Below, one piece after another: positions 8,423-17,420 of a stretch of DNA of 64,000 nt. Under the pieces are notes generated by a model. The model ran no database searches. It had not been told where the DNA came from and saw only the letters and a list, made by a program, of their open reading frames with translations. Positions within the stretch are counted from its first letter, which is position 1; every line of letters starts with the position of its first letter. This DNA is from an uncultured Bacteroidales bacterium (GTDB taxonomy: Bacteria; Bacteroidota; Bacteroidia; Bacteroidales; WCHB1-69): the NCBI GenBank assembly GCA_905235135.1, contig CAJOKR010000023.1, positions 31,700 through 95,699 of the forward strand. The letters are read 5' to 3'. The position numbers and the translations under genes were made by a program.

Positions 8423-9548
8423 AGCGGGAAATTCTTGATGGTTTGACAGATGTATTGCAGTTGCTCTTCCGACAGTTCCGTGTGCATCGGCAGCGAAAGT
8501 ACCTCGCGACAGCTGCGCTCGGAAATGGGAAAATCACCCTCTTTGTTGCTCAGATGGCGATAGGCCGGTTGCAGATGTGCCGGCACGGGGTAATAGACCA
8601 TGGAAGGGATTTCGTGGTCGGACAAAAACTGCTTCAGCGCATCCCTTTTTCCGTTTTTCACCTTGACCGTGAACTGGTGATAGGTGTGGGAGGAATGGGG
8701 GGCAGATGACGGCAGTTCTATCCAATCCACATCGCATAGAGCTTGATGATAGAATGTAGCGGTCTTCTGACGGGCAGCAATATACTCATCCAAATGGTTC
8801 AGCTTCACGTTCAGGATGGCCGCTTGCAGGGTGTCCAACCGCGAGTTCAGCCCAATCATATCATGGTGGTAGCGTTGTTTGGACCCGTGGCGGCAGATGG
8901 CCCGTAACCGTTCGGCCAATTCGTCATTTTGGGTCATCAGCGCCCCTCCATCACCGTAGCAGCCGAGGTTTTTCGACGGAAAAAACGACAGACAGCCGAT
9001 ATCGCCCATCGTGCCAGCCTGTTTTACGGTGCCATCCGAGAAGGTGTATTCGGTGCCGATTGCCTGACAAGCATCCTCTATCACGCTGATATTGTGCCTC
9101 TTAGCAATCTTCAGGACAGATTCCATGTCGGCGCACTGCCCGTAGAGATGTACGGGAATGATGGCCTTCGTTTTCGGGGTGATGACCGCTTCCAATTTGT
9201 TAACATCCATCACGAAACTCTCTTCGCAGATGTCTGCAAACACGGGCGTTGCACCGGTCAGCGCGATAGCTTCTACCGTTGCGATAAAGGTAAAAGGTAC
9301 GGTAACCACTTCGTCGCCCGGACCGACACCTAACGCCATGAGGGCTATCGTCAGCGCATCGGTGCCGTTCCCACAGCTAATAACATACTTGGAACCAGTA
9401 TATTGCGAAAGATGCTGTTCGAAATCGGCAACGGGTGCCCCCTGAATGAACGCGGTAGAATCCAATACATGCTGGATGTGGCCGCATCCATTTCCGGCTT
9501 GATGCGGAGATATTGGCTTTTCAAATCGACCATCTGGATTGGATTCAT
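8419..9548 (-). CDS. wbpE: UDP-2-acetamido-2-deoxy-ribo-hexuluronate aminotransferase, apparent frameshift
   Basis: The main frame (8419-9465) is a DegT/DnrJ/EryC1 PLP aminotransferase very like Wbp[45 protein letters not shown] with the PLP lysine, [21 protein letters not shown]. The expected start, [23 protein letters not shown], lies in another frame from 9548. Dropping two bases (or adding one) near 9476-9484 restores [14 protein letters not shown]. The enzyme transfers an amino group to the 3-keto sugar made by WbpB (gene at 40763). A -7 element lies at 9571-9579. Given that several conserved genes here carry such shifts, an assembly error is as likely as inactivation. Confidence 0.88.
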
Positions 9549-9570
9549 CTTCTCATTTATTTTTTAGCCC

Positions 9571-9579
9571 GCAAAGGTA
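9571..9579 (-). promoter_or_regulatory. -7 promoter element for the wbpE-wbpD operon
   Basis: The minus strand reads TACCTTTGC, matching TAnnTTTG, 23 nt before the wbpE ATG. Confidence 0.6.
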
Positions 9580-9600
9580 CATTTTTTTGGGTTATGCGGT

Positions 9601-10327
9601 TTAACGCAAGACATTCTTTATTTCTTGTTTGACGAGTCTGAAATCGGGTTTTTGCGTCAGATAGCGTTGGAAATCTTCCAATGTATCGGTCGGTCGCACC
9701 TCTATGCGGCGAAGACGATAGGGGTTTTCATGCAGGTTGTCCCGTTTCCACAAGGTGGTAAAAGCGGCCTTGAAACCGATTTCCTGCAGCAGTTCGGGTG
9801 TCGCGTGGCCGAAATCCCCTGCTCTGGCCGTAAGGATAAGCGTAGTAATCCACACTCTTTTGTAGATGTTCTTCCAGAGTCTCCTTGGATTCCCGCAAAT
9901 CCTTGATAGTATCTTCCTTTGTGAAGTATCGCAAAGAGACGTGGGTCATACCGTGAGAACCGAAAGTGAAAAGCGGATTTTTGGAAAGTTCCTCGATGCC
10001 CCACCAGGAGAGCGTATCAATCTTTTGGTATCCGGGTTCTTCCTCATCCCAGCAATTGTTACTTCCCACATGATAAACCGGAACAAAAACAGAGACCGGT
10101 ATTTTCAGTTCATCGAGAATACCCCTGACGTAGGTATAGAGGCAGTAGTAGGCGTCGTCAAAGGTGAGGGTGGCTAAGAGTGGGTTTTTGTGGCATTCCC
10201 GCACGTAGGTGTCCATATCGGTGAATTGCCAGTGCTGTTTCACAAATCGGAGCTGCCGCTCGAAGTTCTCGGCGGAGACGGTGTTGAAGCCGGGCTTCTC
10301 ATCCACATTATGGTACATCAGAATCAT
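9601..10327 (-). CDS. Polysaccharide deacetylase family protein, apparent frameshift
   Basis: The N-terminal frame (10327 down to about 9825) shows MILMYHNVDEKPG, ATLTFDDAYYCLYTYV with the TFDD metal-binding motif of carbohydrate esterase family 4, and FGSHGMTHVSL. The remainder (AGDFGHATPELLQEIGF ... RLRRIEV) is in a second frame reaching 9601. Removing one base near 9822-9826 joins YYAYPYGQ to AGDFGHATPELL, giving a normal domain of about 240 residues. It probably removes N-acetyl groups from a cell-envelope glycan. It is cytoplasmic by sequence, which is common for the genes of this type that sit in polysaccharide clusters. Confidence 0.82.
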
Positions 10328-10340
10328 AGCAACTGTCTAT

Positions 10341-10374
10341 AAAACAAAACTCAGGAACGGAAATTCCTGAGTTT
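10341..10374 (-). terminator. Terminator downstream of tRNA-Trp
   Basis: Perfect 11-bp inverted repeat (10347-10357 with 10364-10374) followed on the minus strand by TTTTGTTTT, placed just after tRNA-Trp; it likely ends the tRNA-Thr/tuf/tRNA-Trp unit. Confidence 0.8.
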
Positions 10375-10379
10375 CTCAG

Positions 10380-10450
10380 CAGGGGAAGAGAGATTCGAAC
10401 TCCCATCAATGGTTTTGGAGACCACTATTCTGCCCTTAAACTATTCCCCT
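10380..10450 (-). tRNA. tRNA-Trp (CCA)
   Basis: The minus strand folds as a cloverleaf: 7-bp acceptor stem AGGGGAA/TTCCCCT, anticodon loop CTCCAAA with anticodon CCA, and T-arm with GTTCGAATC. No encoded CCA tail. It follows tuf, as is usual in Bacteroidota, but secE and nusG do not follow it here. Confidence 0.95.
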
Positions 10451-10453
10451 GTA

Positions 10454-10482
10454 AAATCGGGGTACTATGAGCACCCCGATTT
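10454..10482 (-). terminator. Hairpin between tuf and tRNA-Trp
   Basis: Perfect 10-bp stem (10454-10463 with 10473-10482) 19 nt after the tuf stop, followed by TTTTAC on the minus strand. It may be a weak terminator or a processing hairpin that separates tuf mRNA from the tRNA. Confidence 0.55.
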
Positions 10483-10500
10483 CATTATTTTGGTGTTAAA

Positions 10501-11688
10501 TTAGTCTAAGATCTCGGTGACCTGACCAGCGCCGACCGTACGACCACCCTCACGGATAGCGAAACGGAGGTTCATGTTCAGAGCGATTTCAGAGAGCAAT
10601 TCGACCGTGATTTCCACGTTATCACCAGGCATGCACATTTCAACGCCTGCGGGCAGGGTGATGGCACCGGTAACGTCAGTGGTGCGGAAGTAGAATTGCG
10701 GACGGTAGTTGTTGCCAAACGGTGTGTGACGACCACCTTCTTCTTTCTTCAGCACATACACGGAAGCTTTGAATTTCTTGTGCGGGTGGATGGAACCCGG
10801 TTTCGCGATAACCATACCGCGACGGATTTCGTCCTTGTCGATACCACGGAGCAACAGACCCACGTTATCACCAGCTTCACCTTCGTCGAGGATCTTACGG
10901 AACATCTCGACACCCGTGACGACTGATTTCAGTTTCTCAGCGCCCATACCGATGATGTCAACAGGATCGGAGGTGTGGATGACACCCGTCTCGATACGAC
11001 CGGTAGCAACGGTACCACGGCCGGTGATGGAGAACACGTCCTCAACAGGCATGAGGAAGTCTTTATCGACATCGCGCGGAGGCAGCGGAATCCAAGTGTC
11101 AACGGCATCCATCAGTTCAACAATCTTCTCAACCCACTTCGGCTCGAGGTTCAGGCCGCCGAGGGCAGAACCGCGGATGACGGGGCTGTTGTCGCCGTCG
11201 AAACCGTAGAAGCTAAGGAGGTCGCGGATTTCCATCTCAACGAGGTCGAGAAGTTCGGGGTCGTCAACAAGGTCAACCTTGTTCATGAAGACCACCATTC
11301 TCGGAACGCCGACCTGCTTTGCCAGCAGGATGTGCTCACGGGTTTGCGGCATCGGACCATCGGTGGCAGCCACAACGAGGATAGCGCCATCCATCTGGGC
11401 AGCACCCGTAACCATGTTCTTCACATAGTCAGCGTGGCCGGGACAGTCAACGTGTGCGTAGTGACGGTTAGCGGTCTGATACTCAATGTGAGCGGTGTTA
11501 ATGGTAATACCACGCTCTTTTTCCTCAGGAGCGTTATCGATGGAATCGAAGGATCTGAGTTCGGAGAGACCTTTCTCAGCCAACACGGTGGTGATGGCGG
11601 CGGTAAGAGTAGTTTTACCGTGGTCGATGTGACCGATAGTACCCACGTTCACGTGGGGTTTAGTACGTTCAAATTTTTCTTTTGCCAT
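10501..11688 (-). CDS. tuf: Elongation factor Tu
   Basis: 395 residues, the normal length. GTPase motifs are intact: [11 protein letters not shown] (G1), DCPGHADYV (G3), NKVD (G4) and GSALG (G5), followed by beta-barrel domains 2 and 3 ending in [16 protein letters not shown]-Tu delivers aminoacyl-tRNA to the ribosome in the cytoplasm. The gene lies between tRNA-Thr (upstream) and tRNA-Trp (downstream) on the same strand, so the three are probably one transcript. Codon use is strongly biased, as expected for a highly expressed gene. Confidence 0.98.
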   Translation of the reverse strand: MAKEKFERTKPHVNVGTIGHIDHGKTTLTAAITTVLAEKGLSELRSFDSIDNAPEEKERGITINTAHIEYQTANRHYAHVDCPGHADYVKNMVTGAAQMDGAILVVAATDGPMPQTREHILLAKQVGVPRMVVFMNKVDLVDDPELLDLVEMEIRDLLSFYGFDGDNSPVIRGSALGGLNLEPKWVEKIVELMDAVDTWIPLPPRDVDKDFLMPVEDVFSITGRGTVATGRIETGVIHTSDPVDIIGMGAEKLKSVVTGVEMFRKILDEGEAGDNVGLLLRGIDKDEIRRGMVIAKPGSIHPHKKFKASVYVLKKEEGGRHTPFGNNYRPQFYFRTTDVTGAITLPAGVEMCMPGDNVEITVELLSEIALNMNLRFAIREGGRTVGAGQVTEILD

Positions 11689-11747
11689 TTTTTATAAATT
11701 TTATGTTTTAGTTTTTATAATCCTTATGTTCATTTCAAAAAAAAAAG

Positions 11748-11819
11748 AGCCGTTGATGAGAGTTGAACTCATGACCCCATCCTTACCAAGGATGTACTCT
11801 ACCACTGAGCTACAACGGC
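11748..11819 (-). tRNA. tRNA-Thr (GGT)
   Basis: Cloverleaf with acceptor stem GCCGTTG/CAACGGC, D-arm TAGCTCAGTGGTAGA, anticodon loop TTGGTAA (anticodon GGT) and T-arm GTTCAACTC. No encoded CCA. It lies upstream of tuf in the usual Bacteroidota order. Confidence 0.95.
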
Positions 11820-11916
11820 TTTTTTTCTTGCTAAAAAAAGAACGTTCCCTTTCGGGGAAATAAGGTGTGCAAAAATACACTTTTTTTTAATTCTACACCC
11901 TACCTCGTAATTTTTT

Positions 11917-12783
11917 TTATTTTTGTTGTAATTTATTGATAGTCAGTACTAAACTATCCCTCCAATAGGGAATGCCCACCCCCAAGGTGCCTTTGATTTT
12001 GCGCAAATTGAACAAAGAAAAGGCAGGACGGCGCGCTTTCGCGGGATAATCCGACGTCGGAATCGCCTCTACCCGACACCCCAATCCGCCCAACTCCATG
12101 ATCGCTTTTGCGAAGTCAAACCAGCTGCAAACTCCCTCGTTGGCGAAATGGTAATAGTCAACGCCACTTTCGGGTTTATGCTCCAAAATGCCCATGACCG
12201 CCCGGGCCAAATCGCCTGCGTAAGTCGGACCTCCAACCTGGTCGCTCACCACTCTCACGACATCCCGCTCAGCCCCCAACCGCAGCATCGTCTTCACAAA
12301 ATTGTTGCCGTATTCGGAGTAAAGCCACGAGGTGCGGATGATGACCGCCAGGCAGCCGCTCTCCTCAATCGCCCGCTCGCCCGCCAGCTTGGTCGAGCCA
12401 TACACAGACTTGGGTGCGGTTGCGTCTGTTTCCACGTGAGGTGTGGCCAATTCGCCGGAAAAAACGTAGTCCGTGGAGATATGCACGAGGAACAGTCCGT
12501 GCTTTTTCGCCACCTCCGCCAGATTTTTCACCGCCGTGCAGTTGATGCGGTAGGCGTTCTCCTGATCGTCCTCCGCCTTATCGACCGCCGTATAAGCCGC
12601 CGCGTTAATAATAATGTCAATGCTGTTTTCGGTGACAAACGCCTCAATCGCGCTCGCATCGGTGATGTCTAACGTGTCAACATCTGTATAATAATAATGG
12701 TATAAGTTCTGATAGTCGGCCGCGAGGTCGCGCAGGCAGTTGCCCAATTGTCCGTTGGCACCGGTGATCAGGATGTTCTTCAT
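11917..12783 (-). CDS. rfbD: dTDP-4-dehydrorhamnose reductase
   Basis: This 288-residue short-chain-type reductase has the NAD(P)-binding start ITGANGQLGNCLRDL, the STDYVFSG motif with the catalytic Thr/Tyr region and the YGSTKLAGE Tyr-x-x-x-Lys pair. RfbD makes dTDP-L-rhamnose for surface polysaccharide. rfbA, rfbB and rfbC are not in the window, so it is separated from the rest of the pathway. The length and C-terminal RRPAFSLFNLRKIKGTLGV are typical of the family. Confidence 0.93.
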   Translation of the reverse strand: MKNILITGANGQLGNCLRDLAADYQNLYHYYYTDVDTLDITDASAIEAFVTENSIDIIINAAAYTAVDKAEDDQENAYRINCTAVKNLAEVAKKHGLFLVHISTDYVFSGELATPHVETDATAPKSVYGSTKLAGERAIEESGCLAVIIRTSWLYSEYGNNFVKTMLRLGAERDVVRVVSDQVGGPTYAGDLARAVMGILEHKPESGVDYYHFANEGVCSWFDFAKAIMELGGLGCRVEAIPTSDYPAKARRPAFSLFNLRKIKGTLGVGIPYWRDSLVLTINKLQQK

Positions 12784-12814
12784 AAGTTAATAGTTAATAG
12801 ATTATAGATAATAG

Positions 12815-13177
12815 TTATTTAGGGGTATTTTCCTTAGTCGTTTTAACTATGGATGATAACATTTTGATGAGTTCGTCGTTGTCATTCTTTAATGAGTTGT
12901 ATTCCATTTCTGTTAAGTAGTCTGCAGAATAAAGAATTTCAAGCCAGTAATCTGTTTCTCCTGCTTCTTTTAATGCGATATTCATTTTGTTGATGAAATC
13001 CTTGCGGCTTTGGGCAAACAACCCTTCTCTTATGTTAGCACCTATGCTAGTGCCTGATCGAAGAATTTGTTTAGACATAATTGTTTCTTTCTTTATGTCA
13101 ACCAAAAATCGATAAAACTTTGCTATTCTTTTTGCAAAGGCCAAACTTTTATCTCCAACTATGCTCTGCCTTGCCAT
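12815..13177 (-). CDS. Four-helix-bundle protein (23S rRNA intervening-sequence family)
   Basis: This 120-residue protein matches the S23/IVS four-helix-bundle family: SLAFAKRIAKFYRFL in helix 1, the conserved QILRSGTSIGANIREG (about 36-51), then KEAGETDYWLEIL and the final helix. Relatives were first found inside 23S rRNA intervening sequences but are also common as stand-alone genes in Bacteroidota; the role is unknown. The start codon region abuts a CTCTTAA-type array (13178-13300). Confidence 0.88.
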   Translation of the reverse strand: MARQSIVGDKSLAFAKRIAKFYRFLVDIKKETIMSKQILRSGTSIGANIREGLFAQSRKDFINKMNIALKEAGETDYWLEILYSADYLTEMEYNSLKNDNDELIKMLSSIVKTTKENTPK

Positions 13178-13300
13178 AACTCTTAACTCTTAACTCTTAA
13201 CTCTTAACTCTTAACTCTTAACTCTTAACTCTTAACTCTTAACTCTTAACTCTTAACTCTTAACTCTTAACTCTTCTTAACTCTTAACTCTTAACTCAAC
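13178..13300. repeat. Tandem array of 7-nt CTCTTAA units
   Basis: About 17 nearly perfect direct copies of a heptamer (AACTCTT / CTCTTAA) with one 4-nt phase slip near 13275. It fills the gap between the four-helix-bundle gene and the metallo-hydrolase, whose stop codon (TAA) lies within the array's edge. Confidence 0.95.
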
Positions 13301-14697
13301 TCGATGGATTCTCGGAAATTCGGTACGTATGCCTGTTTGAATCCGGCATCCTTCAGATGTTTCGCATACGCGTGGCGGGCATCGTTCTCACCATGCACGA
13401 CGAAAATCTTCTTCAGCCGTTTGTTTCCCTTCTGGCAGGAGAGGTAGCGGATAAGCTCGTTGTAGTCGCCATGACCGGAGAAGGCGTCGATGCGGGCGAG
13501 GGTAGCGCGGACCTTATATTCGTTGCCGAAAATGGAAACCCGCTCATCGCCGCGCATAATTTTCGCACCCAAGGTGGTCGGGGCGCAGTAGCCCACACAC
13601 AGGATGGTCGTCTTCGGGTTCTCGATGTTGTTGGCCAGGTGGTGTTTGATACGCCCGGCCTCCATCATGCCGGAGGCGGAGATGATGATGCAGGGACGGT
13701 TATGCTCGTTCAGCGCTTTGGAATCGTCAATCGTGCGCACGTAAGTGAGGTTGTCAAAGCCGAACGGATCTTGCGTCTCAGTCATGAACTGCCGCATCTC
13801 CTCGTTGAAGCAGTCGTCGTGCAGCCGGAAGATGTTGGTGGCGGAGCATGCCAACGGACTATCCACGAAGCACTCGATATCGGGCAGGTCACCGGCAAGC
13901 TTTAGCCGATGCAGCGTATAGACGATCTCTTGCGTCCTGCCGATGGCGAACGAAGGAATCAGCAGTTTGCCCTTGCGTTTCGCACAAGCATCACGCACCA
14001 CGAGCATCAACTCCTTGTCGGCCTCGTCGAGTGTCGAGTGCAGCCTATCGCCGTAGGTGGATTCGGTGATGATGTAGTCGGCATACGGGAACGGCTGCGG
14101 GTCAGGCAGGATGCGCTTGTCGTAGCGACCCACATCGCCGGTGTAGCAGAGCGTGCGGGTTTTGCGGCCCTCCTTGAAGGTGATATAGACGGCGCTGCTG
14201 CCCAACATGTGGCCGCTGTCGATGAACTCGATGGCCACGGTCGGGGTGATGTTGAAATGCAACCCGCGCGGGATGCTGATGAACTGATGCATACACTCCA
14301 CCGCGTCCTTCTCGTTGTAGATGGGCTCGATGGGGGTCTTGCCCACGCGCTCGGTCTTCTTGTTGAACTGCCGCGCATCGGCCTCCTGGATGCGGCCCGA
14401 GTCGGCCAGCATGATGGCGCAGAGGTCGCGGGTGGCCGGCGTGCAGAACACCTTGCCGCGGAATCCTAACTTATATATATATGGTATAAGTCCGGCATGG
14501 TCGATATGCGCGTGCGAGAGCAGCACGATGTCGATCTCGGTCGGGTCGAAACCCAAATCGCGGTTCATGGCGTCGGTCTCCAGACCCTTGCCCTGGTACA
14601 TTCCGCAGTCCAGCAATATCTTGATGCCGTCCTTGGTCGTCAGCAGAAACTTGCTGCCGGTGACCTCTTCGGTCGCGCCTAAAAAGTCTAATGTCAT
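13291..14697 (-). CDS. MBL-fold beta-CASP metallo-hydrolase (RNA-type specificity domain)
   Basis: 468 residues. The zinc site HAHIDHAG (H62, H64, D66, H67) marks the metallo-beta-lactamase fold; the middle carries a beta-CASP-like insertion (IPSFAIGRTQEIVYTLHRL and later ISASGMMEAGRIKHHL), and the C-terminus has VHGENDARHAYAKHL and FSGHGDYNELI, typical of the RNA-metabolising branch. The protein is probably a cytoplasmic exo- or endoribonuclease, but substrates of this bacterial group are poorly defined. It follows the lipoprotein gene by 21 nt on the same strand. Confidence 0.9.
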   Translation of the reverse strand: MTLDFLGATEEVTGSKFLLTTKDGIKILLDCGMYQGKGLETDAMNRDLGFDPTEIDIVLLSHAHIDHAGLIPYIYKLGFRGKVFCTPATRDLCAIMLADSGRIQEADARQFNKKTERVGKTPIEPIYNEKDAVECMHQFISIPRGLHFNITPTVAIEFIDSGHMLGSSAVYITFKEGRKTRTLCYTGDVGRYDKRILPDPQPFPYADYIITESTYGDRLHSTLDEADKELMLVVRDACAKRKGKLLIPSFAIGRTQEIVYTLHRLKLAGDLPDIECFVDSPLACSATNIFRLHDDCFNEEMRQFMTETQDPFGFDNLTYVRTIDDSKALNEHNRPCIIISASGMMEAGRIKHHLANNIENPKTTILCVGYCAPTTLGAKIMRGDERVSIFGNEYKVRATLARIDAFSGHGDYNELIRYLSCQKGNKRLKKIFVVHGENDARHAYAKHLKDAGFKQAYVPNFRESIELS

Positions 14698-14718
14698 ACT
14701 CTTATTATTGAAATAACT

Positions 14719-15252
14719 TTAAATTGATGCGACATGAACCTCTACGGAAATTGGTGTGCTATCCGGGATTTTTGGTAGTAAAAACACTTTTATCCAAGGC
14801 TCACTTGCAACACAAGTAAGATCCTCTTGAAAGAACAAGTCAATATGGATAACCCCTTCCACACATTCAATAGTAGCTGTGTTGAAATAAGAACCTCCAC
14901 CAACCCAACCGCTCCATAATACAACACTGTTGCTGTCGAAATTAATTTCAGGATAGTGTCCGTCAACACAATCCGTGTAAAGAAAGAAAGATTGGGTGTC
15001 GTTTATCAGGACAGCCTGGTTGTCGTATTGAATATTGTGCCATCCGCAACCTGTTGAGTCGGTAGTAATCTCTGAAAACGGAATGGGACCATCCACAAGA
15101 ACAACCTGTTCAGTAGGATTCACTTCGGGTTCGGGCTCCGGTTCCGGCCGCTCGCATGCGGCGAACAGAGCGAAAGCCGTCAGCACCGCAACACAAAGCA
15201 CACCAAACGATCGGCTGCATTTTCTTTCGGGTTGTCCTTTTGTATCTTTCAT
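14719..15252 (-). CDS. Lipoprotein of unknown function
   Basis: 177 residues with a basic start, a hydrophobic segment and a lipobox ending LFAAC (Cys33), followed by a Pro/Glu-rich linker (EPEPEPEV). The rest is a single beta-rich domain with two Cys (WHNIQY and TDCVDGHYPE regions). I do not recognise the domain. It is probably anchored in the outer membrane or exposed at the surface. Confidence 0.7.
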   Translation of the reverse strand: MKDTKGQPERKCSRSFGVLCVAVLTAFALFAACERPEPEPEPEVNPTEQVVLVDGPIPFSEITTDSTGCGWHNIQYDNQAVLINDTQSFFLYTDCVDGHYPEINFDSNSVVLWSGWVGGGSYFNTATIECVEGVIHIDLFFQEDLTCVASEPWIKVFLLPKIPDSTPISVEVHVASI

Positions 15253-15304
15253 CGTCTTGAACTTTTAATTACTGATATACTAATCAAATCCTTCGTACGC
15301 TTCA

Positions 15305-15388
15305 CTTTCCAACTTCGGCACACCGTGCCGGAGCGAGGAAATTCCCCTTCCCCAGGGAAAGGGGTGGCCGTAGGCCGGGGTAGGGGTT
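15305..15388. repeat. GC-rich REP-like hairpin cluster
   Basis: Adjacent small palindromes: CGGCAC-ACC-GTGCCG (about 15318-15332), CCCCTTCCCC...GGGAAAGGGG (about 15343-15363) and GGCCGTAGGCC (about 15366-15377). It lies between the lipoprotein start and the cytochrome b stop, so it may also terminate transcription. Confidence 0.55.
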
Positions 15389-16034
15389 ATTCCTTCTCCC
15401 TGTTCGGCCACACATTCCGCCATCCGTAGAAGAATCCCAGATGGTATCTTGCGGCGAAATAATAGACCGCGTGGCGGAGTTTGCCGAGGGGCATGTAGAG
15501 GAACAGCAGGATGCTGCTTATATAATATAATATGGTAACAGATTCGCAGCAGGTCGAGCAGCACAGGTAGAGCGTCGTCATCAGCTGGAAAAGGGTCACT
15601 AAACCGCAAGAGATGTAGTCGTCGGGCATGGTGAAAGGCTTCAAATCCTTGGAAACCAGTCTTCTGATGAAGAGGATGATGCCGCAGACGGTGCCCAAAG
15701 CGGTCGGGATGGCCAGCACATAATGCCAGTTGCAGCCGCCAATCCAGTTGTTGAAGAAGGGGAAGAAGAAGAGCACAAAGAAGAGCAGACAGCAGAAGAG
15801 GCCGATGTGGAACAGCATTCCCGTGGCGTAGGACGGCAGATGCAGGTACGCCGACTCCTTCTGGTTGGGCATCATGGCGATGGTGTTGGCATAGACCACC
15901 CCCTCCTTCACGCTGCCGCTGGGCTCCGACTTGTCCTTCGGGGCACCCAAGCGAATCACCTTAACGAGGTGTGCCAACAAACTAACGGCGCAATAAACTG
16001 CTGCAGCTATTGCGATATACTGTATTACACTCAT
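15387..16034 (-). CDS. NarI/DsrM-like cytochrome b membrane subunit
   Basis: 215 residues with about five membrane helices (roughly 4-27, 68-95, 103-126, 142-160 and 165-188). Histidines sit in helices where heme b ligands occur in NarI/DsrM/HdrE proteins (LLAHLVKVI, GMLFHIGLF, LRHAVYYFAARYHLGF). The usual role is to move electrons between menaquinone and a cytoplasmic Fe-S subunit. The upstream gene in the same direction is dsrC, and a DsrK/HdrD-like protein is encoded at 27132, so a DsrMK-like pair interacting with DsrC is a reasonable inference. The start codon abuts a long heptamer array. Confidence 0.7.
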   Translation of the reverse strand: MSVIQYIAIAAAVYCAVSLLAHLVKVIRLGAPKDKSEPSGSVKEGVVYANTIAMMPNQKESAYLHLPSYATGMLFHIGLFCCLLFFVLFFFPFFNNWIGGCNWHYVLAIPTALGTVCGIILFIRRLVSKDLKPFTMPDDYISCGLVTLFQLMTTLYLCCSTCCESVTILYYISSILLFLYMPLGKLRHAVYYFAARYHLGFFYGWRNVWPNREKE

Positions 16035-16900
16035 AGTAAAATGGTTTAAGGTTTAAGGTTTAAGGTTTAAGGTTTAAGGTTTAAGGTTTAAGGTTCAAGG
16101 TTTAAGGGGTTAGGGGATTAAAGGGTTAAGGTTTAAGGTTTAAGGGTTAAGGTTTAAGGTTTAAGGGTTAAGGGGTTAGGGGGTTAAAGGGTTAAGGGTT
16201 AAGGGTTAAGGTTTAAGGTTCAAGGGTTAAGGGGTTAGGGGTTTAAAGGGTTAAGGTTTAAGGTTCAAGGGTTAAGGTTTAAGGTTTAAGGTTTAAGGTT
16301 TAAGGGGTTAGGGGTTTAAAGGGTTAAGGTTTAAGGTTCAAGGTTTAAGGGGTTAGGGGTTTAAAGGGTTAAGGTTTAAGGTTTAAGGTTTAATAAGGTT
16401 TAAGGGTTAAGGTTTAAGGTTTAAGGTTCAAGGTTTAAGGGTTAAGGTTTAAGGTTTAAGGTTTAAGGGTTAAGGTTCAAGGGTTAAGGGGTTAGGGGTT
16501 TAAAGGGTTAAGGTTTTAGGTTTAAGGGGTTAGGGGTTTAAAGGGTTAAGGTTTAAGGTTCAAGGTTTAAGGGGTTAGGGGATTAAAGGGTTAAGGTTTA
16601 AGGGTTAAGGTTTAAGGGTTAAGGTTTAAGGTTTAAGGGTTAAGGTTTAAGGGTTAAGGTTTAAGGTTTAAGGGTTAAGGTTTAAGGTTCAAGGTTTAAG
16701 GGGTTAGGGGATTAAAGGGTTAAGGTTTAAGGTTCAAGGGTTAAGGGGTTAGGGGATTAAAGGGTTAAGGTTTAAGGTTCAAGGGTTAAGGGGTTAGGGG
16801 ATTAAGTGTCAAACCTTAAACTATAAACCTTAAACTATAAACCTTAAACTATAAACCTTAAACTATAAACCTTAAACTATAAACCTTAAACCTTAACCTA
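16035..16900. repeat. Long GGTTTAA heptamer array with inverted end
   Basis: About 760 nt of tandem GGTTTAA with variants GGGTTAA, GGTTCAA and a higher-order block GGGGTTAGGGG(A/T)TTAAAGGGTTAA that recurs many times. From about 16808 the sense flips to CCTTAAA/CTATAAA units, complementary to the rest. It fills the whole gap between dsrC and the cytochrome b gene. There is no spacer-repeat layout, so it is not CRISPR. Confidence 0.95.
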
Positions 16901-17218
16901 CTATACGCAGCCTTCGGGTTTCGGGAGACCGGCGACGCGGCAGGCGCCTCTTGCGGGGCCGAGCGGGAAAAGCTCGTAGATGTCCTTCAGCTTCAAGTTG
17001 GCGGTCTTGCAGATGGTGCGGACCATCGGGGCAATGCCCTTCTCCTCGTAGTTGGCGCGGATGCAATCGACCACTTTCCAGTGATTCTCAGTCATTTCCG
17101 TGATGCCGTCGGCCTTGGCGATCTCCGCCGCCAGTTCCTTGTTCCACTCTTCGGGATGGACCATGAAGCCGTCACCGTCCATCTCGTAGGTCTTGTTATT
17201 GAATTCGATGTTTGCCAT
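16901..17218 (-). CDS. dsrC: DsrC/TusE-family sulfur carrier protein
   Basis: 105 residues, the normal length. Family blocks are ENHWKVVDCIRANYEEKGIAP, TICKTANLKLKDIYELFPLGPARGACRVAGLPKPEGC. The mobile C-terminal arm has both cysteines ten residues apart (GACRVAGLPKPEGC), the hallmark of true DsrC rather than TusE, which keeps only the last one. DsrC carries sulfite-derived sulfur as a trisulfide that is reduced by the DsrMK membrane complex. No dsrAB is in the window. The -7 element reads TATCTTTG on the minus strand (complement of about 17236-17243). Confidence 0.93.
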   Translation of the reverse strand: MANIEFNNKTYEMDGDGFMVHPEEWNKELAAEIAKADGITEMTENHWKVVDCIRANYEEKGIAPMVRTICKTANLKLKDIYELFPLGPARGACRVAGLPKPEGCV

Positions 17219-17269
17219 AATGATGATTTTTATTTAGAGGCGCAAAGATACATTTTTTTTGGGTTTACA

Positions 17270-17420
17270 AGGTTTAAGGTTTAAGGTTTAGAGTTTAGGG
17301 TTTAAGGTTTAGAGTTTAGGGTTTAAGGTTTAGAGTTTAGGGTTTAAGGTTTAGAGTTTAGGGTTTAAGGGTTAGGGTTTAGGGGGTTAAAAGGTTACGG
17401 GGGTTAAAGGGGTACGGGGT
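17270..17420. repeat. TTTAAGG/TTTAGAG heptamer array
   Basis: Direct copies of GGTTTAA alternating with AGAGTTTAGGG. The 3' end of the gene at 17387-17938 runs into this array, so its last few codons are array-derived. Confidence 0.9.

Noticed and set aside
11749..11819. Terminator just upstream of tuf
   Set aside because: The inverted repeats here are the acceptor and arm stems of tRNA-Thr.
16035..16900. CRISPR array or telomere
   Set aside because: There are no unique spacers between the units, and the 7-nt words are continuous; no cas genes are near. Telomere-like words are not expected in an internal chromosomal position between two genes.
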